From the NCBI GenBank assembly GCA_000687695.1, contig JHWZ01000002.1, positions 186,001 through 250,000 on the forward strand: DNA of 64,000 bases, given 5' to 3'. A model generated the notes under the pieces. The model did no database searches. It had not been told where the DNA came from and saw only the letters and a list, made by a program, of their open reading frames with translations. Within the stretch, counting starts at the first letter, position 1; every line of letters starts with the position of its first letter. A program made the translations under genes and the position numbers. The DNA comes from Lachnospiraceae bacterium P6B14. GTDB lineage: Bacteria; Bacillota; Clostridia; Lachnospirales; Lachnospiraceae. Below are positions 42,783-51,107 of this stretch, piece after piece.

Positions 42783-44321
42783 ATGAAGATAAACGGTGTG
42801 AAAAGAAGAGTATTTTCAGGCGTGATGGCGGTCACGCTTGTGTTCGCTATGGGTGTGGGAGTGCTTGCAGACGGTGAGAGTGTCGCTACTGCAAAAAAGG
42901 CAACAAAGATAGTTCTGAGCAAAAAGAGTCTTTCCGTAAAGGCAGGGAATGAAAAGACACTGAGGCTCAAGGGCGTCACCACAAAGAAACAGTTTAAAAA
43001 GATAAAGTGGACGGTTTCCGATAAGTCAGTAGCTGATATAGACCCCGATGATATCGGAAAGACCCTCTATGTATTCGGGAATAAGCCCGGAAAGGTCAGT
43101 GTAAAAGCCAAGTATAAAAAGAAGACCTACACCTGCAAGGTTACCGTAAGATCATCCGGGAGCGGAAAGGTATATCTGCCGGAGTCATCAGGTGGAGCGT
43201 CTACGGCTGTTTACTGGTCGTATGAGGACAGCTGGTTTACGGCGCCCGCGAGCACCTACAACCAAAAGATCGCGACCATGACAGCTATTTTAGCATGGGC
43301 ATCTGTTCCCGAGTATGAAGAGTTCGCAGAGGGAAATCCTTCGTTTTATGTAAAACGTGTGACGGATATGCTCGGCTTCGACGGATATCGCACAAACGAA
43401 GACTATAAGGTTAAGCCGACCGCTGACAGCTTCGGAGTCGCATTTGCAAAAAAGCAGATAAAGTCAGGCGATAAAACTTACACTCTGATAGTCATCGTTC
43501 CCCGCAGCTCCGGTTACGGTAAGGAATGGGCATCAAATATGACTTTGGGGACGTCAGGAGATCACGAGGGATTCAGTAAGTCGAGCAAGAAACTTCTGTC
43601 CGACCTGACTCAGTATATGACTGACGAGCAGATAACGGGAGATGTCAAGCTCTGGTTCGCCTGTCACAGCCGCGGTGCATCCACGGCGAACCTTGAAGAG
43701 GCTTATATCGCTGATCATCCGGAGGATATCCCGAAGAGCGTTACGATCGAAAAGGAGGATATCTACGGATATAACTTAAGCTGTCTCCATCCGACAACCT
43801 TTACTGATGAGACAGAGAAAAAGAGAAAGGAAACAGATTATCCTTTCATTCACAATATCGAGATGCCAAATGACTTTTTCACACATCTTATGTCAGAGTC
43901 ATATGGATTCACGAGATACGGCGTGACACATAAAATAGAGGTAAACGATGAGATCACCGGTAAAGCCGTATATGTGCTTTTGAAGTCGATAGACAGACAG
44001 TTGTATGTGAGGTTTGATAAGAGTAATCCCGAGAAGAATGATGCTGAAGGACTGATAGCCGCATTCTCCGAGGCGATGAAAAAGACCATCCCGGACAGGC
44101 AGACCTTCGTTTCCGAATACCAGGAGAAGGCGAGACAGGCGCTGGATACCGACGGCAATCAGATTACACAGCTCGGGCTGATCCTCGCGCCGGTGATAAA
44201 TAATGTGGATTATAAATCCATGACTATGCTTGATTTCTTGGGGAAGATCGATACCATCACCCTCGAGCATTATCTTCAGGTGTTGTATGTATTCCTCACG
44301 GATTTTGATTTTAAGGGATGA
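42783..44321 (+). CDS. Secreted Ig-like protein with lipase-like alpha/beta-hydrolase domain
   Basis: A 512-residue exported protein. Signal peptide (RRVFSGVMAVTLVFAMGVGV), a lysine-rich BIG2 domain (about 35-125, with VLSKKSLSVKAGNEKTLRLK), then a domain of about 370 residues containing KLWFACHSRGASTAN near residue 298. CHSRG has the GxSxG-like nucleophile spacing of class 3 lipases, with the first glycine replaced by cysteine. Late aspartate and histidine residues could complete the triad but cannot be assigned by eye. An extracellular lipase or esterase is likely, not proven. It overlaps the next gene by four bases. Confidence 0.72.
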   Translation: MKINGVKRRVFSGVMAVTLVFAMGVGVLADGESVATAKKATKIVLSKKSLSVKAGNEKTLRLKGVTTKKQFKKIKWTVSDKSVADIDPDDIGKTLYVFGNKPGKVSVKAKYKKKTYTCKVTVRSSGSGKVYLPESSGGASTAVYWSYEDSWFTAPASTYNQKIATMTAILAWASVPEYEEFAEGNPSFYVKRVTDMLGFDGYRTNEDYKVKPTADSFGVAFAKKQIKSGDKTYTLIVIVPRSSGYGKEWASNMTLGTSGDHEGFSKSSKKLLSDLTQYMTDEQITGDVKLWFACHSRGASTANLEEAYIADHPEDIPKSVTIEKEDIYGYNLSCLHPTTFTDETEKKRKETDYPFIHNIEMPNDFFTHLMSESYGFTRYGVTHKIEVNDEITGKAVYVLLKSIDRQLYVRFDKSNPEKNDAEGLIAAFSEAMKKTIPDRQTFVSEYQEKARQALDTDGNQITQLGLILAPVINNVDYKSMTMLDFLGKIDTITLEHYLQVLYVFLTDFDFKG

Positions 44322-44701
44322 GCATGAAGAAGTCATTTAAGTTAGACATAGCAGTGATCGCGGCGGTTGTGATCATCGGAGTGATCCTGGTCGCGGTATT
44401 TTTGCTGATGAGGTCACCCGGAAAGAACGTGGTGGTTTCCGTTAACGGAAAAGAAGTCGCCACTTACCCGCTTGATGAGGACAGGGACGAGTGGCTCACG
44501 GGAGCAGACGGCGGCAAAAACAGACTCATCATAAAGGACGGTACCGCGAGGATAGAGGAAGCAGACTGTCCGGACAAGCTATGTGTAAATCAGGGCAGCA
44601 TATCAAATGTAAATGAAAGCATCGTATGTCTCCCGCACAGGATCACCGTGCGAGTGGCAGGGGAGAACGATTCCGAGATCCCCGATGCTGTAGCAAAATA
44701 A
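44318..44701 (+). CDS. NusG domain II-containing membrane protein
   Basis: A 127-residue protein with one N-terminal membrane helix (LDIAVIAAVVIIGVILVAVFLL) and an external NusG_II domain (about 40-120) carrying the paired-cysteine signature DCPDKLCVNQGSI and SIVCLPHRITV. In Firmicutes these proteins commonly neighbour Gx-transporter, ApbE or Rnf-type genes, and a Gx transporter gene follows three genes on at 46304. A redox or flavin-related envelope role is inferred. The start overlaps the previous stop (ATGA). Confidence 0.88.
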   Translation: MSMKKSFKLDIAVIAAVVIIGVILVAVFLLMRSPGKNVVVSVNGKEVATYPLDEDRDEWLTGADGGKNRLIIKDGTARIEEADCPDKLCVNQGSISNVNESIVCLPHRITVRVAGENDSEIPDAVAK

Positions 44702-44764
44702 AAATATCAAGCAGGAGCATGATATAGCGTTACGAAGATGCCATGCTCCGGAATGGAGGGAACT

Positions 44765-45382
44765 ATGTTTGAACAGGTAAAGCTTGGCTATGCATCAAAC
44801 GGCTTAGAGCCTCAGATCGATCAGCTTACGATCGAGACGCACTACGGAAAGCATCACGCATTGTATACGAAAAACTTAAACGATGCTGCAGAGAAGGCCG
44901 GTGTTGCAGATAAGGATATCGAAGACCTTTTGGCTTCTTTAGACAGTGTGTCGGATGAGGCTCTCAGAAAGGCACTCAGAAATAACGGTGGTGGATTCTA
45001 CAATCACAACCTCTATTTTTCAACTCTGTCCGCAGAGGGAAACACGGAGCCGGTTGGTGATCTGAAAGTTAAAATTGATGAAAAGTTCGGGAATTACGCC
45101 ACCTTAAAGGAAGAATTAACCAAACTTGCGCTCGGACAGTTCGGATCCGGATGGGCATGGCTGTCAGCGAACAAAGCAGGTGACCTCATGGTTTCGGCAA
45201 GTCCGAATCAGGATAATCCCATCAGTGAGGGCACGGGTTTTATCCCCATCCTTGCGATCGATGTTTGGGAGCATGCGTATTATCTGAATTACAAAAACTT
45301 AAGAGCAGACTATGTTGCAAAGCTTTTTGAGATCATCGACTGGAAGCTCGTAGAGGCTAACTATCAGAGAGTAAAGGCGTAA
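44765..45382 (+). CDS. Fe/Mn superoxide dismutase
   Basis: A 205-residue cytosolic enzyme converting superoxide to oxygen and hydrogen peroxide. Metal ligands are visible: His in THYGKHHALY, His in GGGFYNHNLYF, and Asp and His in IDVWEHAYYLNY. The sequence is divergent, with a shortened N-terminus, so Fe or Mn preference cannot be told. The start ATG 44765 follows GGAGGGAA; an upstream in-frame ATG at 44738 has no site. Confidence 0.93.
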   Translation: MFEQVKLGYASNGLEPQIDQLTIETHYGKHHALYTKNLNDAAEKAGVADKDIEDLLASLDSVSDEALRKALRNNGGGFYNHNLYFSTLSAEGNTEPVGDLKVKIDEKFGNYATLKEELTKLALGQFGSGWAWLSANKAGDLMVSASPNQDNPISEGTGFIPILAIDVWEHAYYLNYKNLRADYVAKLFEIIDWKLVEANYQRVKA

Positions 45383-45411
45383 GACATAAGTCTGTACGGA
45401 AGGAAACGAAG

Positions 45412-46296
45412 TTGGACATTAAGGAAACACAGCGTATAGCGATGAAAACATCGGTGGTCAGCATAATCGGCAATCTTTTGCTGTCGGTATTCAAGCTGAT
45501 CGCCGGCCTCGTCGCATCGTCATCGGCGATGGTTTCCGATGCGGTGCACTCAGCCTCAGATGTTTTCTCGACGGTGATAGTCATGATAGGGGTGAAGGTT
45601 TCCTCCAAGGAGGCGGATGATGATCATCCCTATGGACATGAGAGGTTCGAGGCGATAGCGTCGGGCCTTCTTTCGATGGTCCTTGCAGTCATCGGATTCG
45701 AGATAGGAAGGAAGGGCGTGGTGACGCTGGTATCCGGAGAGTATGAGTCTCTGTCCGTGCCTGGAGTCCTCGCTCTCGTCGCAGCCATCGTATCCATCAT
45801 CGGGAAGGAAGCGATGTTTTGGTATACCAGGGCGAATGCAAAAAAAATACGCTCAACCGCTCTCATGGCTGATGCCTGGCATCACCGCTCGGATGCGCTC
45901 TCATCCGTCGGCGCTCTCATAGGTATCGCTTTTGCGATGTGCGGATGGCCTGTTATGGACTCTGTGGCAAGTATCGTGATCTGTCTGTTTATCTTAAAAG
46001 CCGCAGTGGATATCTACAAAGAGTCGTTGAATCGACTTGTCGACAAGAGTGCCGATCCTGAGCTTATGGACAGTATCCGCACTGAGATACTGTCGGTAGA
46101 AGGTGTGGAAGGCGTAGATGATCTGAAGACAAGGCTTTTTGGAAACAGGATGTTCGTGGATGTCGAGATAGCAGTAAACGGAACCCTCACCCTGGAGTCG
46201 TCTCATGATATCGCTGAGGCCGTGCACCTGCGTATCGAGGAGGTATTTCCCGATACGAAGCACTGCATGGTCCATGTGAATCCGACAGAGAGGTGA
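45412..46296 (+). CDS. Cation diffusion facilitator (CDF) transporter
   Basis: A 294-residue zinc/iron/manganese exporter. Six membrane helices carry the conserved metal sites SDAVHSASDVFST (DxxHxxxD-type) and HHRSDALSSVGAL (HxxxD), and a cytoplasmic C-terminal domain follows (VEGVEGVDDLKTRLFGNRMF). The best start is a TTG at 45412, eight bases after GGAAGGA; the first ATG (45442) would remove ten residues and lacks a site. It follows the superoxide dismutase by 29 bases, an arrangement that fits metal and oxidative-stress control. Confidence 0.92.
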   Translation: MDIKETQRIAMKTSVVSIIGNLLLSVFKLIAGLVASSSAMVSDAVHSASDVFSTVIVMIGVKVSSKEADDDHPYGHERFEAIASGLLSMVLAVIGFEIGRKGVVTLVSGEYESLSVPGVLALVAAIVSIIGKEAMFWYTRANAKKIRSTALMADAWHHRSDALSSVGALIGIAFAMCGWPVMDSVASIVICLFILKAAVDIYKESLNRLVDKSADPELMDSIRTEILSVEGVEGVDDLKTRLFGNRMFVDVEIAVNGTLTLESSHDIAEAVHLRIEEVFPDTKHCMVHVNPTER

Positions 46297-46303
46297 GTAT
46301 CTC

Positions 46304-46801
46304 ATGAAAAGCACAACCGGAAAAATAGCACTGCGTGCGATGCTCGTTGCCGTAGCCTTCGTCCTCGCCTGGCTGGAGGCACAGGTGCCGACACTGATCG
46401 CTGTGCCCGGAGTTAAGCTCGGACTTACAAATCTGGTTGTTCTTATCGCGCTTTATAAGCTCTCTTGGAAGGACGCTCTTGTTATCAACGTCATTCGTAT
46501 AGTACTGGTGGGTTTCACCTTCGGGAGTATTTTTTCACTTATGTATTCTCTTGCGGGAGGACTGCTTTCGGGAATCGGTATGATCGTTCTGAAGGAGGTC
46601 GCGCACGCCAGGCTTGTCACCGTGAGTGTGGTGGGTGCTTTGTTACATAATCTCGGTCAGCTCATCGTCGCGATGATCGTTTTGGACACATCGTCTTTAT
46701 TCTACTATCTGGTCGTTTTGTGGATCGCAGGAGCCGTTGCCGGAACGGTTTTGGGACTCATATGCGTGCCGATCGTAAAAAGTATAAAAAAAATCCCGTA
46801 A
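46304..46801 (+). CDS. Gx transporter family protein
   Basis: A 165-residue membrane protein with about five helices, beginning KIALRAMLVAVAFVLAWLEA and containing the family stretch PGVKLGLTNLVVLIALYKLS. The family (PF07456) was long labelled heptaprenyl diphosphate synthase component I but resembles the substrate-binding S components of ECF transporters. It is usually near NusG_II genes, as here (44318). The substrate is unknown. It follows the CDF gene by seven bases. Confidence 0.88.
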   Translation: MKSTTGKIALRAMLVAVAFVLAWLEAQVPTLIAVPGVKLGLTNLVVLIALYKLSWKDALVINVIRIVLVGFTFGSIFSLMYSLAGGLLSGIGMIVLKEVAHARLVTVSVVGALLHNLGQLIVAMIVLDTSSLFYYLVVLWIAGAVAGTVLGLICVPIVKSIKKIP

Positions 46802-46816
46802 AATACGAATTTCCTC

Positions 46817-46845
46817 TTGTTTGAAAGGTTAAATTTTGCTATACT
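46817..46845 (+). promoter_or_regulatory. Promoter of the cdaA operon
   Basis: TTGTTT (46817-46822) and TATACT (46840-46845) with a 17 bp spacer. Confidence 0.72.
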
Positions 46846-46877
46846 AGAAATAGCGAGATTAACAATGGAGGAGAGCC

Positions 46878-47303
46878 GTGCTAAGCGAAGAAAGAATCAA
46901 AAAAATGATTCGTCTATCGGACTATGAAGCGGGTATGGGTGAGCTCGATCTGAGACGCACTCGCTATCGCAGGCGTGATTATGTACGCCTTCAGGTTTTG
47001 CGTGCTGTGGCCGGTATGGTTGCGGCGAGCATTCTTATCTTAGGGATGGTCATGCTCTACTTCATCGACAGCATTCCTTGGAAAACATACGTATCAGAAG
47101 GTTTCTTTACCCTGGACCGTACGCTTTGGATCACAGGTGGCGTTGTGGTATGGTTGATTCTCCTTGGAATACTTTGTTCGTTTACCAAAAGACGAAGCAA
47201 ACGTGAATATGACGAGGCGGCAGCCCGCGTTTATGAATACGATGCTACATTGGATCAACTCTTGAGACTTTACGAGGATGAGAAGAAGGAGGAGAACACA
47301 TGA
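46878..47303 (+). CDS. Hypothetical membrane protein upstream of the c-di-AMP genes
   Basis: A 141-residue protein starting at GTG 46878 behind GGAGGAG. A charged N-terminal region (about 1-45) precedes two membrane helices (VAASILILGMVMLYFI; TGGVVVWLILLGILCSF) and a charged C-terminal coiled-coil tail (EYDEAAARVYEYDATLDQLL). The family is not recognised. The stop overlaps the next start (ATGA), so the two products are probably made together and may form a membrane complex. Confidence 0.75.
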   Translation: MLSEERIKKMIRLSDYEAGMGELDLRRTRYRRRDYVRLQVLRAVAGMVAASILILGMVMLYFIDSIPWKTYVSEGFFTLDRTLWITGGVVVWLILLGILCSFTKRRSKREYDEAAARVYEYDATLDQLLRLYEDEKKEENT

Positions 47304-48709
47304 TGGCAACACTTCTGATCCTCAGAGGTCGGATCAGGCATTATTTTGAAAAACACTATACCATCATCAGAGGTATATTAAAGGGCTTGGTTGTGCTTGT
47401 GGTGCTGATGCTGCTCACGGGCAAATTCCCCGATGGATTCTTTTCGAATTACAGATGGGTATTTCCGGTAGTGGCGGTAGCCTGCGGATTTCTTCCGGAC
47501 GCTATCGGGATCCTCAGCATAGTCGCGATAGTAGGTATTGAGGTTTGGCAAATATCTGCGGTTCAGGCAGTGACTCTGCTGATGATGATCGCTATTTTTT
47601 TCCTGCTCTTTGGACGAAAGGCAAAGGATCAGTGGTATATGCTGATATCCGTGCCCACTCTTTCGGCGCTTCAGATGGGATTTTCAGTCCCTGTGGTTTC
47701 GGCGCTGTTTGCAGGACCGTCGTTGATTCCCGCTCTTGTAATGGGTCTGGTAGTCAGATTCAGCCTGGATGCTGTGTCTGAGTATACGGCGACCGCACAG
47801 AGGATTGCCGGTGATTCAAATATGTTTGCACCGCTTCAGTATTTGATCAACTATATCATTTCAAACCGACTTTTGTGGGTGGCGCTTTTAGTATACATAA
47901 TCACCTTTACGGTTGTTTATCTGTTGAGAAGAGCCAACTTCAAGTATTCACCTCAGATTGCCATATTGGTTGGAACCGTGGTTCTGTACACACTTGAGAT
48001 GGTGAGCAATATTATCTGGGAACTCGAGCTGAATCTCATTCTTACCTCGGTGTTGGTACTGGTCACCATGGGAATCGCGTATCTGTTCCAGTTTATGCAT
48101 ATTTCTCTGGACTATCACGGTATCAGAAAACTGCAGTTCGAGGATGATGAGTACTACTATTATGTTTCTGCGGTTCCGAAGTATAACGTTGCTGTCGGTG
48201 ACAAGATCGTCACGAAGATCCTTCCGGAGGATGTGGCTGAGGTTACCGCGGAGCTGCGCGAAGAGGTAGAGAAGGCTCTCGCCGAGGAGCGAGGCATAAA
48301 GATAGAGGACAAGAAGGAAGAGAAAAAGAAGGTAGAGGAGAAAAAACCGGAAGAAAAGAAGTCGGAGAAAAAGCCGGAGGAGAAAAAGCCGGAGGAAAAG
48401 AAACCGGAGAAAAAGCCGGAGGAGAAAAAGCCGGAGGAAAAGAAACCGGAGAAAAAGCCGGAGGAGAAAAAGCCGGAAGAAAAGAAAGAAGAAGAGAAGG
48501 CTGAAGAAAAAGAGACAGAAGATAAGAAAACTGATGAGAAGGCCGACGAGAAGATAGAAGAAAAGCCTGAGGAAGTAAAAGAAGAAACGAAAACGGAAAT
48601 CGAGGAGACGAGTGAGTCAACCGAATCCTCCGAGGAAACCGAGGGTGAAAAAAAACCCCGGGTACCCGCGAACAAAAGCAGAAAAAAGAACAGAGGCAGA
48701 AAAAGATAA
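47300..48709 (+). CDS. Polytopic membrane protein with long KPEEKK-repeat tail
   Basis: A 469-residue protein. About nine membrane helices occupy residues 20-275 (for example LKGLVVLVVLMLLTGKF and LNLILTSVLVLVTMGIAYLF). A short soluble part then leads to a Lys/Glu/Pro-rich tail (about 330-455) containing three 14-residue tandem repeats and ending in a basic cluster (RKKNRGRKR). The helical part resembles none of the families I know. Its place just upstream of cdaA suggests it regulates or senses for the c-di-AMP synthase. The charged tail would lie in the cytosol and could bind nucleic acid or another protein. Confidence 0.75.
   Translation: MMATLLILRGRIRHYFEKHYTIIRGILKGLVVLVVLMLLTGKFPDGFFSNYRWVFPVVAVACGFLPDAIGILSIVAIVGIEVWQISAVQAVTLLMMIAIFFLLFGRKAKDQWYMLISVPTLSALQMGFSVPVVSALFAGPSLIPALVMGLVVRFSLDAVSEYTATAQRIAGDSNMFAPLQYLINYIISNRLLWVALLVYIITFTVVYLLRRANFKYSPQIAILVGTVVLYTLEMVSNIIWELELNLILTSVLVLVTMGIAYLFQFMHISLDYHGIRKLQFEDDEYYYYVSAVPKYNVAVGDKIVTKILPEDVAEVTAELREEVEKALAEERGIKIEDKKEEKKKVEEKKPEEKKSEKKPEEKKPEEKKPEKKPEEKKPEEKKPEKKPEEKKPEEKKEEEKAEEKETEDKKTDEKADEKIEEKPEEVKEETKTEIEETSESTESSEETEGEKKPRVPANKSRKKNRGRKR
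48364..48486 (+). repeat. 42 bp in-frame tandem repeat
   Basis: Three tandem copies (48364-48405, 48406-48447, 48448-48486 diverging at the end) encode EKKPEEKKPEEKKP. The near-perfect DNA identity suggests recent expansion and possible length variation between strains. Confidence 0.85.
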
Positions 48710-48722
48710 AAGGACGTAGCTT

Positions 48723-49643
48723 ATGGATACTATCATCTCATTTTTTAAAAATTATGTAACCAAGCTCACGATCCCCAAGGTAAGTGTCATCGACATCCTG
48801 GAGATCCTGATCATTGCTTACGTATTTTATCACATCATTGTCTGGGTGAAGGACACGCGTGCGTGGACTCTGCTCAAGGGAATGGTGTTTCTTGCGCTGT
48901 TTTATCTGGTTGCAATGATACTTGAGATGAATGTTATCATATGGATATTCAACAATGTAATGGTCGTAGCGGCGGTAGCGCTGGTAGTTATCTTCCAGCC
49001 TGAGTTAAGAGGCGCCCTGGAACATCTGGGACGACGAAATATCCTGAGAAAGCTGTCACTTGACAGTTCTGATGAAAAGAGCAAAAGATTCTCGACAAAG
49101 AGTGTTCAGGCCATCGTGAAAGCAAGTTATGATATGGCCAAGGTCAAGACCGGTGCGCTCATCGTCGTAGAGAAAAACATCCAATGCCGTGAATACGAGA
49201 GAACGGGTATTCCGATCAACGCGGATATCAGCTCTCAGCTTTTGATAAACATATTTGAGCACAATACACCGCTTCATGACGGTGCGGTGTTACTTCGTGA
49301 TGATCAGATCGTGGCAGCGACCTGTTATTTGCCGTTGTCAAACAATCTGAGTGTCAGCAAGGATCTCGGCACGAGACATCGTGCGGCCCTGGGTATCAGT
49401 GAGGTTTCCGATTCGCTGACTATCATCGTTTCCGAGGAGACCGGTGCGGTATCCCTGGCTGTGGACGGAAAGCTCTATCACAAGATAGATTCCGATACGC
49501 TTACCATTCGTCTCAAGGAGGCAGCGAAGCGCGGAAGAGAGAGAAAGGTTCGCTGGTGGCAGTTCCGCAAAAAAAAGCGGATCGCGGAGAAACGTGCGGC
49601 TGAAGCCGAATCTTCAAAGGAAGAGGAGGTGAGCCGTTCATGA
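48723..49643 (+). CDS. cdaA: Diadenylate cyclase CdaA
   Basis: A 306-residue membrane-bound enzyme making c-di-AMP from two ATP, controlling potassium and osmotic balance and wall growth. Three N-terminal helices (about 20-95) precede a DAC domain (about 100-275) with the active-site motifs HDGAVLLRD and GTRHRAALGISE. A basic, low-complexity C-terminal tail (GRERKVRWWQFRKKKRIAEK) is longer than usual. It is coupled to cdaR by a four-base overlap. glmM, often third in this operon, is not present here. Confidence 0.96.
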   Translation: MDTIISFFKNYVTKLTIPKVSVIDILEILIIAYVFYHIIVWVKDTRAWTLLKGMVFLALFYLVAMILEMNVIIWIFNNVMVVAAVALVVIFQPELRGALEHLGRRNILRKLSLDSSDEKSKRFSTKSVQAIVKASYDMAKVKTGALIVVEKNIQCREYERTGIPINADISSQLLINIFEHNTPLHDGAVLLRDDQIVAATCYLPLSNNLSVSKDLGTRHRAALGISEVSDSLTIIVSEETGAVSLAVDGKLYHKIDSDTLTIRLKEAAKRGRERKVRWWQFRKKKRIAEKRAAEAESSKEEEVSRS

Positions 49644-50932
49644 AGAAGTTTTTCAAGAGACTGTTTACAAAGAATATTGGATGGAAGATTCTGTCCATCA
49701 TTGCGGCAGGTGTGTTCTGGCTTATCGTGGTAAATATTGTTGATCCTACGGTAAAGAGGACGTTTGAGAACATCCCGGTAAAGATACTGAATGAGACTGC
49801 TATCACCTCGGCAAACCAGGTTTATGAGATCGTGAGCGGAGATCATGTTGATGTCACGATAACCTCGAAGAGGAGTCTCGTAGAGAGACTGAGAGAGAAG
49901 GACTTTACGGCGACTGCGGACCTCGCGGAGCTTTCGAGTGTGAACGCCGTAAATATACAGGTAAAGCTTAACAAAAACCCCAATAACCTTCAGTATGAGC
50001 TTAACTACAACAATGCGGTGCTCAAAGTCAAGCTTGAAAACCGCGTGACAGAGAAGTTCAAGGTTCAGGTAGAGCAGGAAGGTGATCTCGGAGAAGGATA
50101 TGTGCTTGGTGATGTGAAGGTTAAACCGAATATCATCGAGGTAGCCGGCGGCGAGTCAAAGATGAGAAAGATCGATCATGTCGGAGTGGTTATCCCGTTA
50201 AACGGTGAGACGGAGGAGTTTACCACCAAGGCGAAGCCTGTGGCATATGACAGCTCCGGAGATATGATAGACGCGGGCAATCTGACCTTCAGTGAGACAG
50301 AGGTCACGGTCAGTGTCGGAGTAAGGACGACCATGGATGTTCCGATCGAGGTAACTACTGTCGGAATGCCTGCCGAAGGTTATCATCTGATACAGACTGA
50401 CAGACAACCTGAGAGCGTCAGGGTGTCCGCTTCGGATCCGTCAAAGTTCTCCGACGATATGGTCATAAAGCTTGAGGTGGATATAGAGGGGGCCACTGCC
50501 GATGTGGAGAAGGAGATCGATATTTCCACATATCTGGGCAAGGGCTTTACCATAGAGGATGGTATTACCAAGGTATCGGTTAGGTGTGAGATCGGAAAGA
50601 GCGGCAGCAGAAGCTTTTTCCTTAACGGAAGTGATATAGAGGTCAGAAATACACCTGAGAACTATTCGGTCGCTTTCTCGGATTCTGACAAGAGATACGA
50701 GGTGAAGCTTTCAGGCTCCGATGATAAACTGAAAAATGTACAGCTCAAGGATTTGGGAGCCTACATCGATATCGGTTCATTGGGAGAGGGTGTACATAGT
50801 GTAGAGGTAAGCTTCACTACGCCCGACGGTATAAGGATAACATCGCCGGTTATAGTAGAGGTTACCATATCGAAGATAGAGAGTGAAGCCACGGAAACGC
50901 CCGAGGAGACGGAGGCGCCGGAGGAGGAATAA
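49640..50932 (+). CDS. cdaR: YbbR-domain regulator CdaR
   Basis: A 430-residue protein with one N-terminal membrane helix (WKILSIIAAGVFWLIVVNIV) and an external part with about four YbbR repeats (for example NIPVKILNETAITSANQVYE; VPIEVTTVGMPAEGYHLIQT). YbbR proteins bind CdaA and change its activity. A short acidic tail (TETPEETEAPEEE) closes the protein. It overlaps cdaA by four bases, and its stop is followed at once by the GAGCCACGCG repeats. Confidence 0.94.
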   Translation: MKKFFKRLFTKNIGWKILSIIAAGVFWLIVVNIVDPTVKRTFENIPVKILNETAITSANQVYEIVSGDHVDVTITSKRSLVERLREKDFTATADLAELSSVNAVNIQVKLNKNPNNLQYELNYNNAVLKVKLENRVTEKFKVQVEQEGDLGEGYVLGDVKVKPNIIEVAGGESKMRKIDHVGVVIPLNGETEEFTTKAKPVAYDSSGDMIDAGNLTFSETEVTVSVGVRTTMDVPIEVTTVGMPAEGYHLIQTDRQPESVRVSASDPSKFSDDMVIKLEVDIEGATADVEKEIDISTYLGKGFTIEDGITKVSVRCEIGKSGSRSFFLNGSDIEVRNTPENYSVAFSDSDKRYEVKLSGSDDKLKNVQLKDLGAYIDIGSLGEGVHSVEVSFTTPDGIRITSPVIVEVTISKIESEATETPEETEAPEEE

Positions 50933-51104
50933 GAGCCACGCGAGGATGAGCGAGCCACGCGGGAATGAAACGAGCCACGCGGTAGACTCGGAATGCTGCG
51001 CATTCCTCGTTACGCGGCAGTCGCCGCGTATAAAAATAGGGGTGCACCTGTATCTGCATGTAAACATGCGATACAGGCACATCCCTATTTTTCCGCGTGG
51101 CTCG
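50933..51104. repeat. Complex palindromic element with GAGCCACGCG repeats
   Basis: Three direct copies of GAGCCACGCG (50933, 50952, 50972; spaced 19-20 bases) and one inverted copy (CGCGTGGCTC, 51094-51103) enclose three hairpins: GGAATGC/GCATTCC (50990-51006), ACGCGGC/GCCGCGT (51012-51029) and the large terminator-like stem at 51032-51092. The whole lies between convergent genes and fits a dispersed structured repeat. Confidence 0.8.
51032..51092. terminator. Bidirectional terminator-like hairpin
   Basis: AAAAATAGGG at one end and CCCTATTTTT at the other, with an inner imperfect stem (ACCTGTAT/ATACAGG and GCATG/CATGC). It can end both cdaR and the carboxyltransferase transcript. Confidence 0.85.
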
Positions 51105-51107
51105 TTG

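Noticed and set aside
48160..48675. Minus-strand frame encoding a Ser/Phe-rich protein
   Set aside because: It is the complement of the Lys/Glu/Pro repeat tail of the gene at 47300, and low-complexity sequence keeps the frame open.
50933..50981. Regularly spaced GAGCCACGCG copies as a mini CRISPR array
   Set aside because: The repeat is only 10 bp, the spacers are 9-10 bases, an inverted copy closes the element and no cas gene is present.
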